Source: JANYCD01 sp043738625 (GTDB lineage Bacteria > Pseudomonadota > Gammaproteobacteria > Burkholderiales > Rhodocyclaceae). Taken from it: 64,000 bases of DNA. Position 1 is the first letter of the stretch; each line of letters opens with the position of its first letter. The notes beneath the pieces were generated by a model. It was not told the origin of the DNA. It saw nothing but the letters and a program-made list of their open reading frames with translations, and did no database searches. The position numbers and the translations under genes were made by a program. This document shows, piece by piece, positions 44,758 through 54,061 of the stretch. The DNA lies in assembly GCA_043738625.1 (NCBI GenBank), contig JAYUFR010000221.1:16290-80289 (forward strand), in the 5' to 3' direction.

Positions 44758-46515
44758 TCAGGCGGCCACTTGCGGAGTGAAGGCATTCGGTGCGCTGCGC
44801 AGCAGCCGTCCGGGCAGCTCGCCGCTGGCGACGCCGTTTTCGAAGGTGACTATCCCACTGACGATCGTGGCTCGATATCCCGTCGCGGTTTGGATCAGGC
44901 GCTTGCCGCCGGCCGGCAGATCAGGAATCATCTTCGGACGGGAACTCGACAATTTGTCGTAGTCAATAATGTTGATGTCAGCTTTCATGCCAGGTGCCAG
45001 TACGCCACGATCGTTGAGCCCATACAATCGAGCAGTTGAGCGCGTCTGTTTCTCGACCGCTAATTCGATGCTGACTTTCGCGCCCGCGCGATCGCGCGTC
45101 CAGTGGCTGAGCAGAAATGTCGGCATCGCGGCGTCGCAAATTGCGCCGCAGTGGGCGCCGGCGTCGGACCCGGCAACAACGACCGATTCGTTATTGAGAA
45201 GCTCGTAGATAAAGTCCAGGTGATATTCGCCGTAGTTCGCCAGAATGAGAAAAATACTGCCGCTGCCGTCATTCTCCATCATGATTTCATAGAGCACTTC
45301 ATCCGCGGTCTGGTGGGCGCGTTTGGCGATCTCTTGAACACTGGTCTCAAGTTTTGGCTCATAGTCCAATGAGCCGTCGGCTTGTTCGAGTCGGAACATC
45401 AAATCGAAGCGAACCGCCGTTCCTTCGAAAGGTAGCTTGGCCGACTTCTCGGAAAGGATGGCCGCGCGCGTCGCCGGGTCGCGAAGTTTCTGCAGTTGTT
45501 CAGCGAAGGGAAGTTTTGCGATTTTGTCATAGGAGGGACGTCCCATGAACAGATGAAAGCTACTTTGCCAGCCCATGATGACGCCGATCGGCCGCATGCT
45601 CACCTGCGGATGAATGCGCGCACCGTCTCGCTGTGCCTTGGTCGTCATCTCAATGATTGAGCGCCATTTCTGGGTGTTGCCCGGGTCCTGCATAAGGATG
45701 TAAGTGAACTTCACCTGGTTCTTGGTCGAGATATCGGACATCCAATTGATGTCTTCTTGGGCGGACAAGCTTTCGGGTATGCCCTCCCAATTCAGATCCG
45801 AGACGACTTCGAATACACCATGGCCGGCCTGCTGGAGCGCATTACCGAAAGCTTGCATTTCCGCGATGCTGCCCCTAGTTCCGGGAACCACTTCTCCGTC
45901 CTTGGTGCGATGCGCCGTAATACGTGAGGTCGTGAATCCGAAAGCGCCGGCGTCCAAAGCCTCGCGGACCAGCGTCGACATGCTCTCGATTTCATCGGCA
46001 GTTGCGGGTCCGTTGGCCCCTCCCCTTTCACCCATCACATAGGTACGGACCGCCGCGTGCGGCACCTGTGCCGCGACATCCATTGCATAGGATTTGGTCC
46101 CAAGGGCGTTCAAGTATTCCGGGAAAGTCTCCCACTCCCAGGTGATGCCTTCCGTCAGAGCGGTTCCGGGGATGTCCTCCACCCCTTCCATGATATTGAT
46201 GAGCCGTTCTCTAAACGCCGGTCGCACGGGCGCAAATCCCACTCCACAGTTGCCCATCACCACGGTCGTTACGCCGTGCCAGCAGGAGGGCGATAAAAAA
46301 GGATCCCAACTCACCTGCCCATCATAATGGGTGTGAATATCCACCCAGCCCGGCGTCACAAGATGGCCGCTGGCATCGATTTCCTTTTTACCGCGTCCAG
46401 GAATCGATCCGACTGCCGTGATCGTATTTCCATCGACAGCGACATCCGCTTTGCGCCGCGGCGCTCCGGTTCCATCCACCACCATTCCGTTACGAATTAC
46501 CAGATCGTGCATCAT
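44758..46515 (-). CDS. N-acyl-D-amino-acid deacylase-like amidohydrolase
   Basis: A 585-residue amidohydrolase of the D-aminoacylase family from the ATG at 46515 (AAGGAG 6 bases upstream); a longer frame to 46584 overlaps the receptor gene. It begins with a dihydroorotase-like N-terminal beta segment (VIRNGMVVDGTGAPRRKADVAVDG), then the metal motif DIHTHYD, and later VVAGSDAGAH and LYGLNDRGVLAPGMKADINIID. Such enzymes open amide or cyclic amide/ester bonds. It sits between a TonB receptor and an esterase under an island operator, so a role on the imported compound is more likely than D-amino acid use. Confidence 0.85.
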   Translation of the reverse strand: MMHDLVIRNGMVVDGTGAPRRKADVAVDGNTITAVGSIPGRGKKEIDASGHLVTPGWVDIHTHYDGQVSWDPFLSPSCWHGVTTVVMGNCGVGFAPVRPAFRERLINIMEGVEDIPGTALTEGITWEWETFPEYLNALGTKSYAMDVAAQVPHAAVRTYVMGERGGANGPATADEIESMSTLVREALDAGAFGFTTSRITAHRTKDGEVVPGTRGSIAEMQAFGNALQQAGHGVFEVVSDLNWEGIPESLSAQEDINWMSDISTKNQVKFTYILMQDPGNTQKWRSIIEMTTKAQRDGARIHPQVSMRPIGVIMGWQSSFHLFMGRPSYDKIAKLPFAEQLQKLRDPATRAAILSEKSAKLPFEGTAVRFDLMFRLEQADGSLDYEPKLETSVQEIAKRAHQTADEVLYEIMMENDGSGSIFLILANYGEYHLDFIYELLNNESVVVAGSDAGAHCGAICDAAMPTFLLSHWTRDRAGAKVSIELAVEKQTRSTARLYGLNDRGVLAPGMKADINIIDYDKLSSSRPKMIPDLPAGGKRLIQTATGYRATIVSGIVTFENGVASGELPGRLLRSAPNAFTPQVAA

Positions 46516-46540
46516 GGCCGACTCCTTAGAACTTGTAGCG

Positions 46541-48976
46541 TTAAAACTTATAACGCGCCTCGACCACGATGGTACGAGGGGCACCCGGGACTTCCGTATT
46601 CAAAGCGAACAGGCTGTAAAAAGCCAGCCCGCCGACGTAGTAGACATGGTTGAAGGCATTCTTAAGGTTCGCTGTGACCGACCAGCCGGCCTCCTTATCC
46701 TCGAGCCCCAATCTAAAATCCGCAATCCCATACCCGGGCAACACCGCACCGGCATTGAGCGAATTAACCGACGAGCTGTAGTAGGTGAGGCCTTGCGCAT
46801 AGGCATCTGCGCGCAGCGAGGCGGTCAATCGAGCATTCACCGGAACGTCGACTTCCGCGTAGGTCGAGCCTGACCATTTCGGCGTGTCCGGATAGGGACC
46901 GAAAAGGGCCGGTACATTTCCCGGTACCGTGACAACGTTATCGGTAAATCGCGCGTCGGTGCCATTGAGGCTAGCTCCCATCGTCAGCCAGGAAGTGGGT
47001 TTGATGGTGCCATCAATCTCGACGCCTTTCACTGTGGACTTAGGCACATTGACGGTGATACCCGCCAGGGCCCCAAAGATCGAAACGTAGTTCGCGCGCT
47101 GAATATCCTTTATCGACATGTAATATGCAGCAATATTCAAGCGCACCGGCATATCGGCGAGCTCGCCCTTGAATTTCACACCGAGTTCGAAGTCGGTGGC
47201 GACTTCGGGCTTGTATTCGCTGCCACCCTGGTTGCCGAAGCCCGCCAACGGCGGCGCGAAGAAATTGAAGCCACCGCTGCGATTGCCGCGCCGTGAAACA
47301 GCATAGAGCAGTAGATCTGGATTAACCTGATCTTGTAAACCAATCTGCCAGCTGAAATTATTGAAAGTATCCGATAAAGGGTTGGTAAAAGTTGCGCCCG
47401 CAGGGATGGGATGGGTTAAGTACGTGTCTTTGCCCGAGTGCAGGAACTCTATTTTCTCGGACGTATAGCGCCCGCCGAGGGTGCCACTAAGACCGTGAAG
47501 TCCGACGAGATCGCTAAGATCGTAGGTTCCTTGGGCATAACCGGCATAGGTTTTGTCCTTAAATTGGCCTTCGTTGAACTGGTCGGCTAATAGGATATAG
47601 GGCAACAAATCAAACTCGACACTCTCGGCGAATTCGTGGGTTTTCTCCGCTGAATAAAACAACCCGGTCACGTAAGACAACTTGCCAGCTTCGGACTTGC
47701 CGATGAGCTGAAGTTCGTCTGAAAATTGCGTCTCCGAAGTTTCGCGTCCACGGGGGGAACCGCCGCCATCGGCAGGAAAGGGCGATCCGTCAAACTCACC
47801 GCTATCGTTCTCGTAAAGATGGGTGTAGCCGATGATGTTCTTGAGCTGAGTGTCGCTGCCCACGTCGAATTTGCTGGCGTTCGAGATCACCAGATTGTTG
47901 TTGCGGTGAAAATCCGGAGCATTAATATCGACCAGGAACGGACCGCGTTGCCGCTGGGTATCCGCAAATGCGACCAGGCCGTTGGCAAGGTCGCTGGGAG
48001 GCGCTTTGCTGGGGTGTGCGGCCAGAAACTTTTGCCAAAAATTCTGAATCGTCCCGATCCCGAAGGCATCGACGTTAGCAAAAAAAGCAGTGCTTGCGGG
48101 CGAGTAAAATAAATTATTCGGGACAAACACGTCTGTGCCGTTCGGCAATTTTCCGCCGATCGGTAACACATTTTTCAAAACACCGGTGGTGTTGGTTCCG
48201 CCCGCGCTCGCACCATCAACCACCAGCTCATTGGTAATGCCGTCCGTAGGCTTGGCCGTCAGGCTGATGCGAAAGTTATCCCGCCGCACATCGCCGAGCC
48301 GCGAGTTATCGAACAGGTTGAACTGGTATCCGTCGCGGCGTTGCGAAAACCCCGCCACGCGCAATAGCAGTTTGTCAGCGATAATGGGCAAGTTCAGCAC
48401 GGCCGTATATTCTCGATCGTTATAGTTACCGGCCCGCACGCTGATAGATCCGCCGAATTCATTGGTGGGTTTGGCTGTGGTGAGCAGCACGGCGCCCCCT
48501 GTAGCGTTGCGGCCGAACAGTGTTCCCTGTGGGCCTTTGAGCACCTGCACCGATGCGAGATCATAGAGCGCACTGGATGCGGTTCCGCCGACCTGCACTT
48601 CATTGAAATAGGGCAGCACACTCGGCCGTGAGCTTGTGAATGCATCCACCGTCTGACCTCGAAGTGAATAATTGAGCTGGTTGTCATACTGCCCAGCCTT
48701 GACGGTCAACCCGGGGACCGCTAATTGCAGATCCTGTTGGGTAACAATCTCCTGTTTTTCTAAGCTATCCGCGCTGAGCGCCGTAATTGCAACCGGAGTG
48801 CGCTCAAGGGTTTCCGCGCGCCGCTGCGCAGTTACTATAATTTCGACCAAGCCTTGACTCGCGGCCCCTGCATCGGTCTTGCTTTCCGGCTGTGATGTTT
48901 GCGCAATCGCCGTTGAACATTGCAGCGCGCCCAGTATCGTGACCGCGAATGCAATAGTTGAAAAATATTTAGCCAT
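46541..48976 (-). CDS. TonB-dependent outer-membrane receptor
   Basis: An 811-residue receptor. The signal peptide ends near CSTAIAQ, the TonB box lies in VEIIVTAQRRAETLERTPVAI, and the plug carries LKGPQGTLFGRNATGGAVLL. The rest is a 22-strand barrel region with a terminal aromatic (ARYKF), complete as in folded outer-membrane proteins. GGGGAAAGGG lies just before the ATG. It is the first gene of a leftward unit with the amidohydrolase and an esterase, controlled by the perfect operator at 49034-49051. Uptake of the pathway substrate or a conjugate is inferred. Confidence 0.93.
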   Translation of the reverse strand: MAKYFSTIAFAVTILGALQCSTAIAQTSQPESKTDAGAASQGLVEIIVTAQRRAETLERTPVAITALSADSLEKQEIVTQQDLQLAVPGLTVKAGQYDNQLNYSLRGQTVDAFTSSRPSVLPYFNEVQVGGTASSALYDLASVQVLKGPQGTLFGRNATGGAVLLTTAKPTNEFGGSISVRAGNYNDREYTAVLNLPIIADKLLLRVAGFSQRRDGYQFNLFDNSRLGDVRRDNFRISLTAKPTDGITNELVVDGASAGGTNTTGVLKNVLPIGGKLPNGTDVFVPNNLFYSPASTAFFANVDAFGIGTIQNFWQKFLAAHPSKAPPSDLANGLVAFADTQRQRGPFLVDINAPDFHRNNNLVISNASKFDVGSDTQLKNIIGYTHLYENDSGEFDGSPFPADGGGSPRGRETSETQFSDELQLIGKSEAGKLSYVTGLFYSAEKTHEFAESVEFDLLPYILLADQFNEGQFKDKTYAGYAQGTYDLSDLVGLHGLSGTLGGRYTSEKIEFLHSGKDTYLTHPIPAGATFTNPLSDTFNNFSWQIGLQDQVNPDLLLYAVSRRGNRSGGFNFFAPPLAGFGNQGGSEYKPEVATDFELGVKFKGELADMPVRLNIAAYYMSIKDIQRANYVSIFGALAGITVNVPKSTVKGVEIDGTIKPTSWLTMGASLNGTDARFTDNVVTVPGNVPALFGPYPDTPKWSGSTYAEVDVPVNARLTASLRADAYAQGLTYYSSSVNSLNAGAVLPGYGIADFRLGLEDKEAGWSVTANLKNAFNHVYYVGGLAFYSLFALNTEVPGAPRTIVVEARYKF

Positions 48977-49033
48977 ACCCTTTCCCCTCGTGTTGCTTAC
49001 CCCGTTGCGAAATAAACACGAAAAGGCGCAAAA

Positions 49034-49051
49034 GTCAACAGCTATGTTGAC
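49034..49051 (-). promoter_or_regulatory. Island operator, perfect palindrome, TonB receptor operon
   Basis: GTCAACA-GCTA-TGTTGAC has all 14 arm positions symmetrical. On the minus strand TTGACT (49033-49038) is followed after 18 bases by TATTTC, a weak -10, placing the start about 45 bases before the ATG at 48976. Confidence 0.75.
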
Positions 49052-49072
49052 AAAGGATAGCGTCCGCGCTTT

Positions 49073-50038
49073 TTATGCGTGCGGTTGACGGGCGCGGCGA
49101 TGGACGCTCTTGGCGGTGTTGCGACGAAAGTTGGCCCAGTCGTGAATCGGCCACATGTCCTGGTCCTCACCGTGACCGGACTTTCCATTAATTTCCCATG
49201 CAATCAGGCCATTGGAGTCGATAAAGCTGTGGCGGTTGATCATGATGCCGCTGAGTCGAGATCCAACCGCGTGCAATTTACGGCCGCGTTCGTCTTGCGC
49301 GTCAATGATTATCTTGGTAACCCAGCCTTCTTGCGCATGGCGCTCGACAATACGCCTACCGGCAGTCAATTCTGCGATCTCGCCATCGCGAATCATGAAA
49401 CCGTAAGCTATTTCCTCGCACTCACCGACCCATCTCGTGACCGCCAGAAAGGCGTCGCTTGGCGAGGCGATGCCGGTGACGTAGGCGCTTTTTTTAGGCC
49501 GGTGTTCCGGACGCGGGCCCCAGGTCCGGTCGCGCATTGCCAAGCAGTCCACTTCGAAGTCCTCGCCGTTGACCGAGATTTGGCCAGAAACGCGACCGAA
49601 TTGATCGAAGTGGTTTGAGGCACCAAAAGGTGAACCGGGCCTATGCAGAGCGCGAGGTTGCATCAATCCATCGAAACGCAGGGACATCGTACAGTGCTTG
49701 CCATCCTCGAAGCCTAGATCGTAGCTCATGCAGGGCTCGCGCATGCGAATCGATACTCCCGTCGGTAGTACAATATTTTTTAGATCTTGATCAACCGGCA
49801 GTTGCAACGACGAGTAGTTGCTCGAATACAGAGCCTCCCACGGGAGCTGGGCCGTGTCGTCCCAAATCCACGCTCCGCCGGCAACCGTTCCAATATTGGG
49901 CCGTACCATCGTGTACAGCCAGCCACCCATTTTCCGCGCGGGATGGCAAAACGAAAACCAGCTAGTCTCCGTCATCCACCAACGATCGCCCATTTCGGCG
50001 AAGTGGAAACTATCGTCTTCGGGGGTAAAGGTGCGCAT
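49073..50038 (-). CDS. Uncharacterised protein, DUF7064/CrtC-AttH-like
   Basis: A 321-residue protein that I do not recognise with certainty. It lacks a signal peptide and membrane segments and is rich in aromatic and charged residues. VDCLAMRDRTWGPRPE, near the middle, is the RDRTWG-type motif common to AttH/CrtC lipocalin-like proteins and to DUF7064/7065 proteins, which are often found in steroid and lipid catabolic clusters. It is 16 bases downstream of the phosphotransferase gene in a unit with that gene and an SDR. A lipid-binding or hydratase role is possible. The C-terminal stretch KSVHRRARQPHA is basic. Confidence 0.5.
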   Translation of the reverse strand: MRTFTPEDDSFHFAEMGDRWWMTETSWFSFCHPARKMGGWLYTMVRPNIGTVAGGAWIWDDTAQLPWEALYSSNYSSLQLPVDQDLKNIVLPTGVSIRMREPCMSYDLGFEDGKHCTMSLRFDGLMQPRALHRPGSPFGASNHFDQFGRVSGQISVNGEDFEVDCLAMRDRTWGPRPEHRPKKSAYVTGIASPSDAFLAVTRWVGECEEIAYGFMIRDGEIAELTAGRRIVERHAQEGWVTKIIIDAQDERGRKLHAVGSRLSGIMINRHSFIDSNGLIAWEINGKSGHGEDQDMWPIHDWANFRRNTAKSVHRRARQPHA

Positions 50039-50054
50039 GGTTTATCCTCTCGGG

Positions 50055-51434
50055 CTAGAAGGCAGGGTAGTGACGCGCGGCAATGCCGCCGGAGGCGGAG
50101 GAGGCCAATTGCGCATCGCGAGCCGCTTGTCCGGCGAAATAGCTTAGGGCATCCGCAAAGGAAATCTGACCGCGTCCCATCGCTTTCGCAAGCGCCTCGC
50201 GGCCCGCCGCAATTGATTTTGGGATGAATCCCACGATTCGGCCGATGGCCTCAAGATCAGCGAGTTCTAAAGCGTCGCCGTAGCGCTCCGCAGCCTGCAA
50301 GTATTTAACCACTTTGGAGGCTCCTTTGGCCTTAGCGATGATTTGTCGATCCGCACTAGGCATATCGCTAATTTCTTGCAAATGACCCAGAACATTATCG
50401 TAGAGATCGGTGAATGGGGAGGGCGGGCGATTGATGGGCGGCGGGAAAATTACCTGTGATCCACTGGCCTCGGCAAGTGCCTCGACCAGCAGTCGACGAT
50501 TGAGCGCCTTTGAAACGATGGCGTGAGCGGGCTCGCCCGTTACGTTGCGATGTCGAATAACGACGACTCGGGTTGACACCAAGACTCGGTGATACAGCAG
50601 GCGCACACGATCGATCGGGTGCCCGGAAAAACGTTCGTAATCCCTAAGGCTTGCTGCGAAGTCTGGAACAGGCTCCATGACGCAGCGCATGGAAAACCAG
50701 GCAAGGTCGTCCATCGGGTCGCCGAGATGGGCAAACTCCCAATCGATCAAGGCGGTCAAATGGCCATCGGCGAAAAGGAAATTGCCGGGTCCCGCGTCGC
50801 CGTGAGTGAGTACCACCGAGCCACCGGGGTCCGGTTGGTGGCATTCGAGCCATTGAAAAGCGATGTCAAGGAGTGGATCGACGCGGCTGGTTTCTTCGTA
50901 CATGGCGCGCCAAGTGGCGAGCTCCGCGAGCACATGAGCGGCAATCCGTGTTCCTTGAACGCCGCTTTCAAAAGATACACCCTTGATATCGACGCCATGT
51001 AGCCGTGACAAATTTTCCATAAACTCGGCGGCGATAATCTGTTTGATTGCATTGTCCGGCAAACGACGAAATTCGGCGATGCCTGGAGCACGAGTTGTGA
51101 GCAACGCTCGCAAGCCGGGATGCTCGGCAATGAATCGCGGCGCCGCGATTTGCACCGCTGCGATCGCTCGGTAGACCTGCGCCTCGCGCGCGATCGTATA
51201 AGGCTCTACTCCCACGATGACCGAGGGCGCATGACGTAAAAAGACTTCTAATATTTGCCCCATCGAGCCCGCAATATCGATGGCCCAAGAATGCCGACGA
51301 TTGCCGCCGGAGATCTGATCGGCGCGCACAATGCGACCGCCGCAGGTTTGTGAGACCCAGTCGAATAGCTCCGATTGAACGCCGGTCACTCCTTGCCTAC
51401 GCCGGCTGCTTGCATCAAGGTTGATTCCTGCCAT
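50055..51434 (-). CDS. APH-like phosphotransferase family protein
   Basis: A 459-residue protein with the kinase-like aminoglycoside phosphotransferase fold. VVLTHGDAGPGNFLF is the catalytic loop and LIDWEFAHLGDPMDDLAWF the metal motif. These proteins resemble the kinase domain of human ACAD10/11, which phosphorylates 4-hydroxyacyl-CoA; a role on a hydroxylated acyl-CoA is therefore possible. The C-terminal 120 residues are helical and specific to this subfamily. The ATG at 51434 overlaps the SDR by 49 bases; a GTG at 51389, overlapping the SDR stop as GTGA, is an alternative start. Confidence 0.8.
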   Translation of the reverse strand: MAGINLDASSRRRQGVTGVQSELFDWVSQTCGGRIVRADQISGGNRRHSWAIDIAGSMGQILEVFLRHAPSVIVGVEPYTIAREAQVYRAIAAVQIAAPRFIAEHPGLRALLTTRAPGIAEFRRLPDNAIKQIIAAEFMENLSRLHGVDIKGVSFESGVQGTRIAAHVLAELATWRAMYEETSRVDPLLDIAFQWLECHQPDPGGSVVLTHGDAGPGNFLFADGHLTALIDWEFAHLGDPMDDLAWFSMRCVMEPVPDFAASLRDYERFSGHPIDRVRLLYHRVLVSTRVVVIRHRNVTGEPAHAIVSKALNRRLLVEALAEASGSQVIFPPPINRPPSPFTDLYDNVLGHLQEISDMPSADRQIIAKAKGASKVVKYLQAAERYGDALELADLEAIGRIVGFIPKSIAAGREALAKAMGRGQISFADALSYFAGQAARDAQLASSASGGIAARHYPAF

Positions 51435-52345
51435 AAATTAGGAATCTCGTAGAAATCTTTCATCAGAAAATCGCTCCCGACCTGGCCCATAACCTGCGAC
51501 CAATGGTCACGGACATGCTCAGGGGTGAGTTGCGAATGGTAGTAGCCCAGGGGTTCTGCATACACAATCCGAGCGATGCGACCACCACTGACACTGAAGG
51601 CTGCGCCGCTGACGGGGCACTCTTCGTGCAACAAATAGCCCGACGCTGTTGCGACTTTTTCTGGCGTGGTGTACTTCTCCATGAAAGCACCTTGCGGAGT
51701 CCCTTTCAGCAGATCCCAGTTTTGACGACTGTAGGCGAGCGGAAGAATGGCGTTGGCCTTGATGCCGAACTGCTCCCCATAGCCGCCGAGCTGACGTGTG
51801 TAACCAACCACAGCCGATTTCGCGATAACATAAGCCCCCCACCAATTGCCGTCGGGTTGATTGAATCCGAAGATGGATGCAGAGCTGGTATTCAATATCC
51901 GGCCGAACTTCTGCTTCTTCATCTGATCCCATGCGGCGCGCACAACGAACATCGACCCTTCCAGCAGAGTCTTCATGTTGCGCTCGTACAAGGGTCCGGG
52001 TTCTTCATGCACATAATTACAAACTGCGACCGCCGCGTTGTTGACCACAATGTCCAAGCGTCCAAATTTGTCCAGCGAAGCTTGAACCATGCGCGCGGCC
52101 CCCTGTGGGTCGGCTACACTGTCGCCATTGAAGATCGCCTCAGCACCCATTGTGCTCAGTTCCGCGACAACTTTTTCGCCCGGGTTCGCGCCAGGTATTC
52201 CTGGCTCGCCCGCAACGGTGGTGTTGTAGTCATTGACTACGATCTTTGCTCCTCGGGACGCCAGAAGTAGCGCGTGAGCTCGACCAATCGAGCCCCCTGC
52301 CCCGGTGATTAGCGCTACTCGTCCATCGAATCGAAGTGCAGACAT
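51386..52345 (-). CDS. SDR, MFE-2/17-beta-HSD4-like dehydrogenase
   Basis: A 319-residue SDR from the ATG at 52345 (AGGA 9 bases upstream; an ATG at 52354 is possible). It is longer than classical SDRs. TGAGGSIGRAHALLLASRGAKIVVNDY with the insert AGEPGIPGANPGEKVV is the signature of the dehydrogenase domain of multifunctional enzyme type 2, which oxidises 3-hydroxyacyl-CoAs, and NTSSASIFG and AYVIAKSA give Ser and Tyr/Lys. A C-terminal tail of about 70 residues follows the SDR core. It precedes the phosphotransferase, forming an SDR-kinase pair. Confidence 0.87.
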   Translation of the reverse strand: MSALRFDGRVALITGAGGSIGRAHALLLASRGAKIVVNDYNTTVAGEPGIPGANPGEKVVAELSTMGAEAIFNGDSVADPQGAARMVQASLDKFGRLDIVVNNAAVAVCNYVHEEPGPLYERNMKTLLEGSMFVVRAAWDQMKKQKFGRILNTSSASIFGFNQPDGNWWGAYVIAKSAVVGYTRQLGGYGEQFGIKANAILPLAYSRQNWDLLKGTPQGAFMEKYTTPEKVATASGYLLHEECPVSGAAFSVSGGRIARIVYAEPLGYYHSQLTPEHVRDHWSQVMGQVGSDFLMKDFYEIPNLWQESTLMQAAGVGKE

Positions 52346-52414
52346 GGCGGTCATTCCTTAGTTATAGACAACTTCAATCCACAGTATAGGATCAAACGAC
52401 TTGCTCTGAGCGAA

Positions 52415-52752
52415 TTGGCTGATAACATGAGATCCATGAAAAACGGGTGCATTTGCGGGTCAATTGCGCTGGGCCAAAGCTTTCAAGAGTTCGAAGCCGG
52501 CTGGCGTGCAAAGGGGTTCAATGAGGTGGTGGAGCGCGAACGGCCACCACTGACCGTTTTAGACACGCATGTTCACCCGTTCGCCGTTAGGGCGCTCGTC
52601 GTGCGTGGCGAGATGTGGGTTAGCGTGGGCGATGAAACGCAGCATCTATGCGCGGCACACTCGCACTCGACCCGGAAGTGCCGCATTCCGAACGCTACGG
52701 CAGCGAAGCAACGTTGCTTTGGGTCGCCCGCACTAAGAGCGTGGGGTCTTAA
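52415..52752 (+). pseudogene. Cupin-domain protein, broken by a frameshift
   Basis: The frame from 52415 encodes a short cupin: SFQEFEAGWRAKGFNEVVER, then VLDTHVHPFAVRALVVRGEMWVSVGDETQHL with the metal His pair. It should continue into a second cupin half. Instead, near 52648-52656 the frame changes. The -1 frame from about 52654 reads GTLALDPEVPHSERYGSEATLLWVARTKSVGS and stops at 52752, just where the convergent CoA-transferase ends, which is what an intact cupin would look like. One base lost, or two gained, explains it. A sequencing error or a true pseudogene are both possible. Confidence 0.75.
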
Positions 52753-53972
52753 CCATTTTCTATGCGGGCCGAGTTCAATCCGGCTGTAATTGAGGCGATT
52801 GTTTCAGCGTCCAGCGCTGTTCTTTCTTTGAGTACCCGCTCGGTATCAGCACCGAGCGGTCGACTGGGCTGCAATTCCCTATTCGGCACACCATCATAGC
52901 GCAGGGGTGATTGTTGCACGACCATTCTCCCGAATTCCGGATGATCGATATGGGCCAGTGCACCACGCGCATGCATGTTAGGATCGTCCATGACTTGGTC
53001 CAGTCCGCGCACCGGCGCGCAGGGAATATGGACCTCCATAAGCTTGCCGAACAATACTTCTGTCTCATAGGTTGAAGTCCACTGCGTAACAATGTGGTCG
53101 ACCTCATCCATGTGGGCAACGCGCGTCGTAAGCGATAAGAAACGAGGATCGGTAGCCAATTCGGCGCGGCCCATCACATTCGTCAATGTTCGCCAGTGAT
53201 GATCGCCCACGCAAATGATTGCGATATGTCCATTCGCCGTGGGATAAACGTTATAGGGGCATTCGGCCAGACCTCCATGACGATTGCCCGTACGCGTAAA
53301 CTCAGGCATTCCTTGCGCGAACCAATGCATTCCAAGATTGGAACTGAGCGATGCATAAATTGCGTCCTGCATCGCAACTTCAAGTCTGCGCGCCACCCCT
53401 GTGCGTTCGCGCTCGTAAAGTGCGGTGGCAATGGCACCATACAGATGGATTCCCGCAAAAAAATCGGCGATTGCAGGTCCGGCCTTTACCGGCGGGCTAT
53501 CAGGGAAGCCTGTGACCTGCATGGTGCCCGACATCGCCTGGATTGTGAGGTCCATCGCCGGATATTTCGCGTACGGTCCGCTGCGTCCATACCCAGAACT
53601 TGAGGCATAGATCAGACGCGGATTGAGCGCTTGCAAGACTGTGTCGCCAAGTCCAAGTCGCTCCATTACACCGGGTGAAAAATTTTCGACGATCACATCG
53701 GCCTTTTCGGCCAATGACTTGAGCGCAAGTTTGCCTTCCGGGGTCTTAAGATTGAGCACCACGGACTGCTTGCAGCCGTTAAGCATCGCGAATGGCAGCG
53801 CAGCTCCGCCGACCGCTCCGCGTCGCCGCAGCGACTCGCCTCCGGGCGGCTCTATCTTAATTACCAACGCGCCGGCTAATGCCATCAGGTAAGTAGCGTA
53901 CGGACCGTTATAGATCTGCGTCAGATCAATGACGAGGAGGTCTTGCATTGGGTAGAGCTGCGGCGCGGTCAT
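52749..53972 (-). CDS. Class III CoA-transferase (second copy)
   Basis: A 407-residue family III CoA-transferase. DLLVIDLTQIYNGPYATYLMALAGALVIKIEPP and SSGYGRSGPYAKYPAMDLTIQAMSG contain the N-terminal and catalytic-Asp regions; PCAPVRGLDQVMDDP is the conserved C-terminal block. The start is the ATG at 53972, with 53948 as alternative; neither has a strong ribosome site. It is 403 bases upstream of the SDR-kinase-DUF unit, across the oppositely oriented cupin remnant, and probably activates a different acid from the 15636 enzyme. Confidence 0.9.
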   Translation of the reverse strand: MTAPQLYPMQDLLVIDLTQIYNGPYATYLMALAGALVIKIEPPGGESLRRRGAVGGAALPFAMLNGCKQSVVLNLKTPEGKLALKSLAEKADVIVENFSPGVMERLGLGDTVLQALNPRLIYASSSGYGRSGPYAKYPAMDLTIQAMSGTMQVTGFPDSPPVKAGPAIADFFAGIHLYGAIATALYERERTGVARRLEVAMQDAIYASLSSNLGMHWFAQGMPEFTRTGNRHGGLAECPYNVYPTANGHIAIICVGDHHWRTLTNVMGRAELATDPRFLSLTTRVAHMDEVDHIVTQWTSTYETEVLFGKLMEVHIPCAPVRGLDQVMDDPNMHARGALAHIDHPEFGRMVVQQSPLRYDGVPNRELQPSRPLGADTERVLKERTALDAETIASITAGLNSARIENG

Positions 53973-54061
53973 ATAGCAATTAAGTGTACTAGAGCGCCGG
54001 GTATATATTTGGTTCTTGATGAGCGAATGCTGATAGAGTCGAATGCGGAGGGAATTCGACT

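Noticed and set aside
51503..52270. Plus-strand open frame of 255 codons
   Set aside because: Opposite strand of a well-supported SDR; composition shows no family motif and no ribosome site.
52640..52660. Programmed -1 frameshift in the cupin gene
   Set aside because: No slippery heptamer or obvious downstream hairpin at the junction; a simple indel explains it better.
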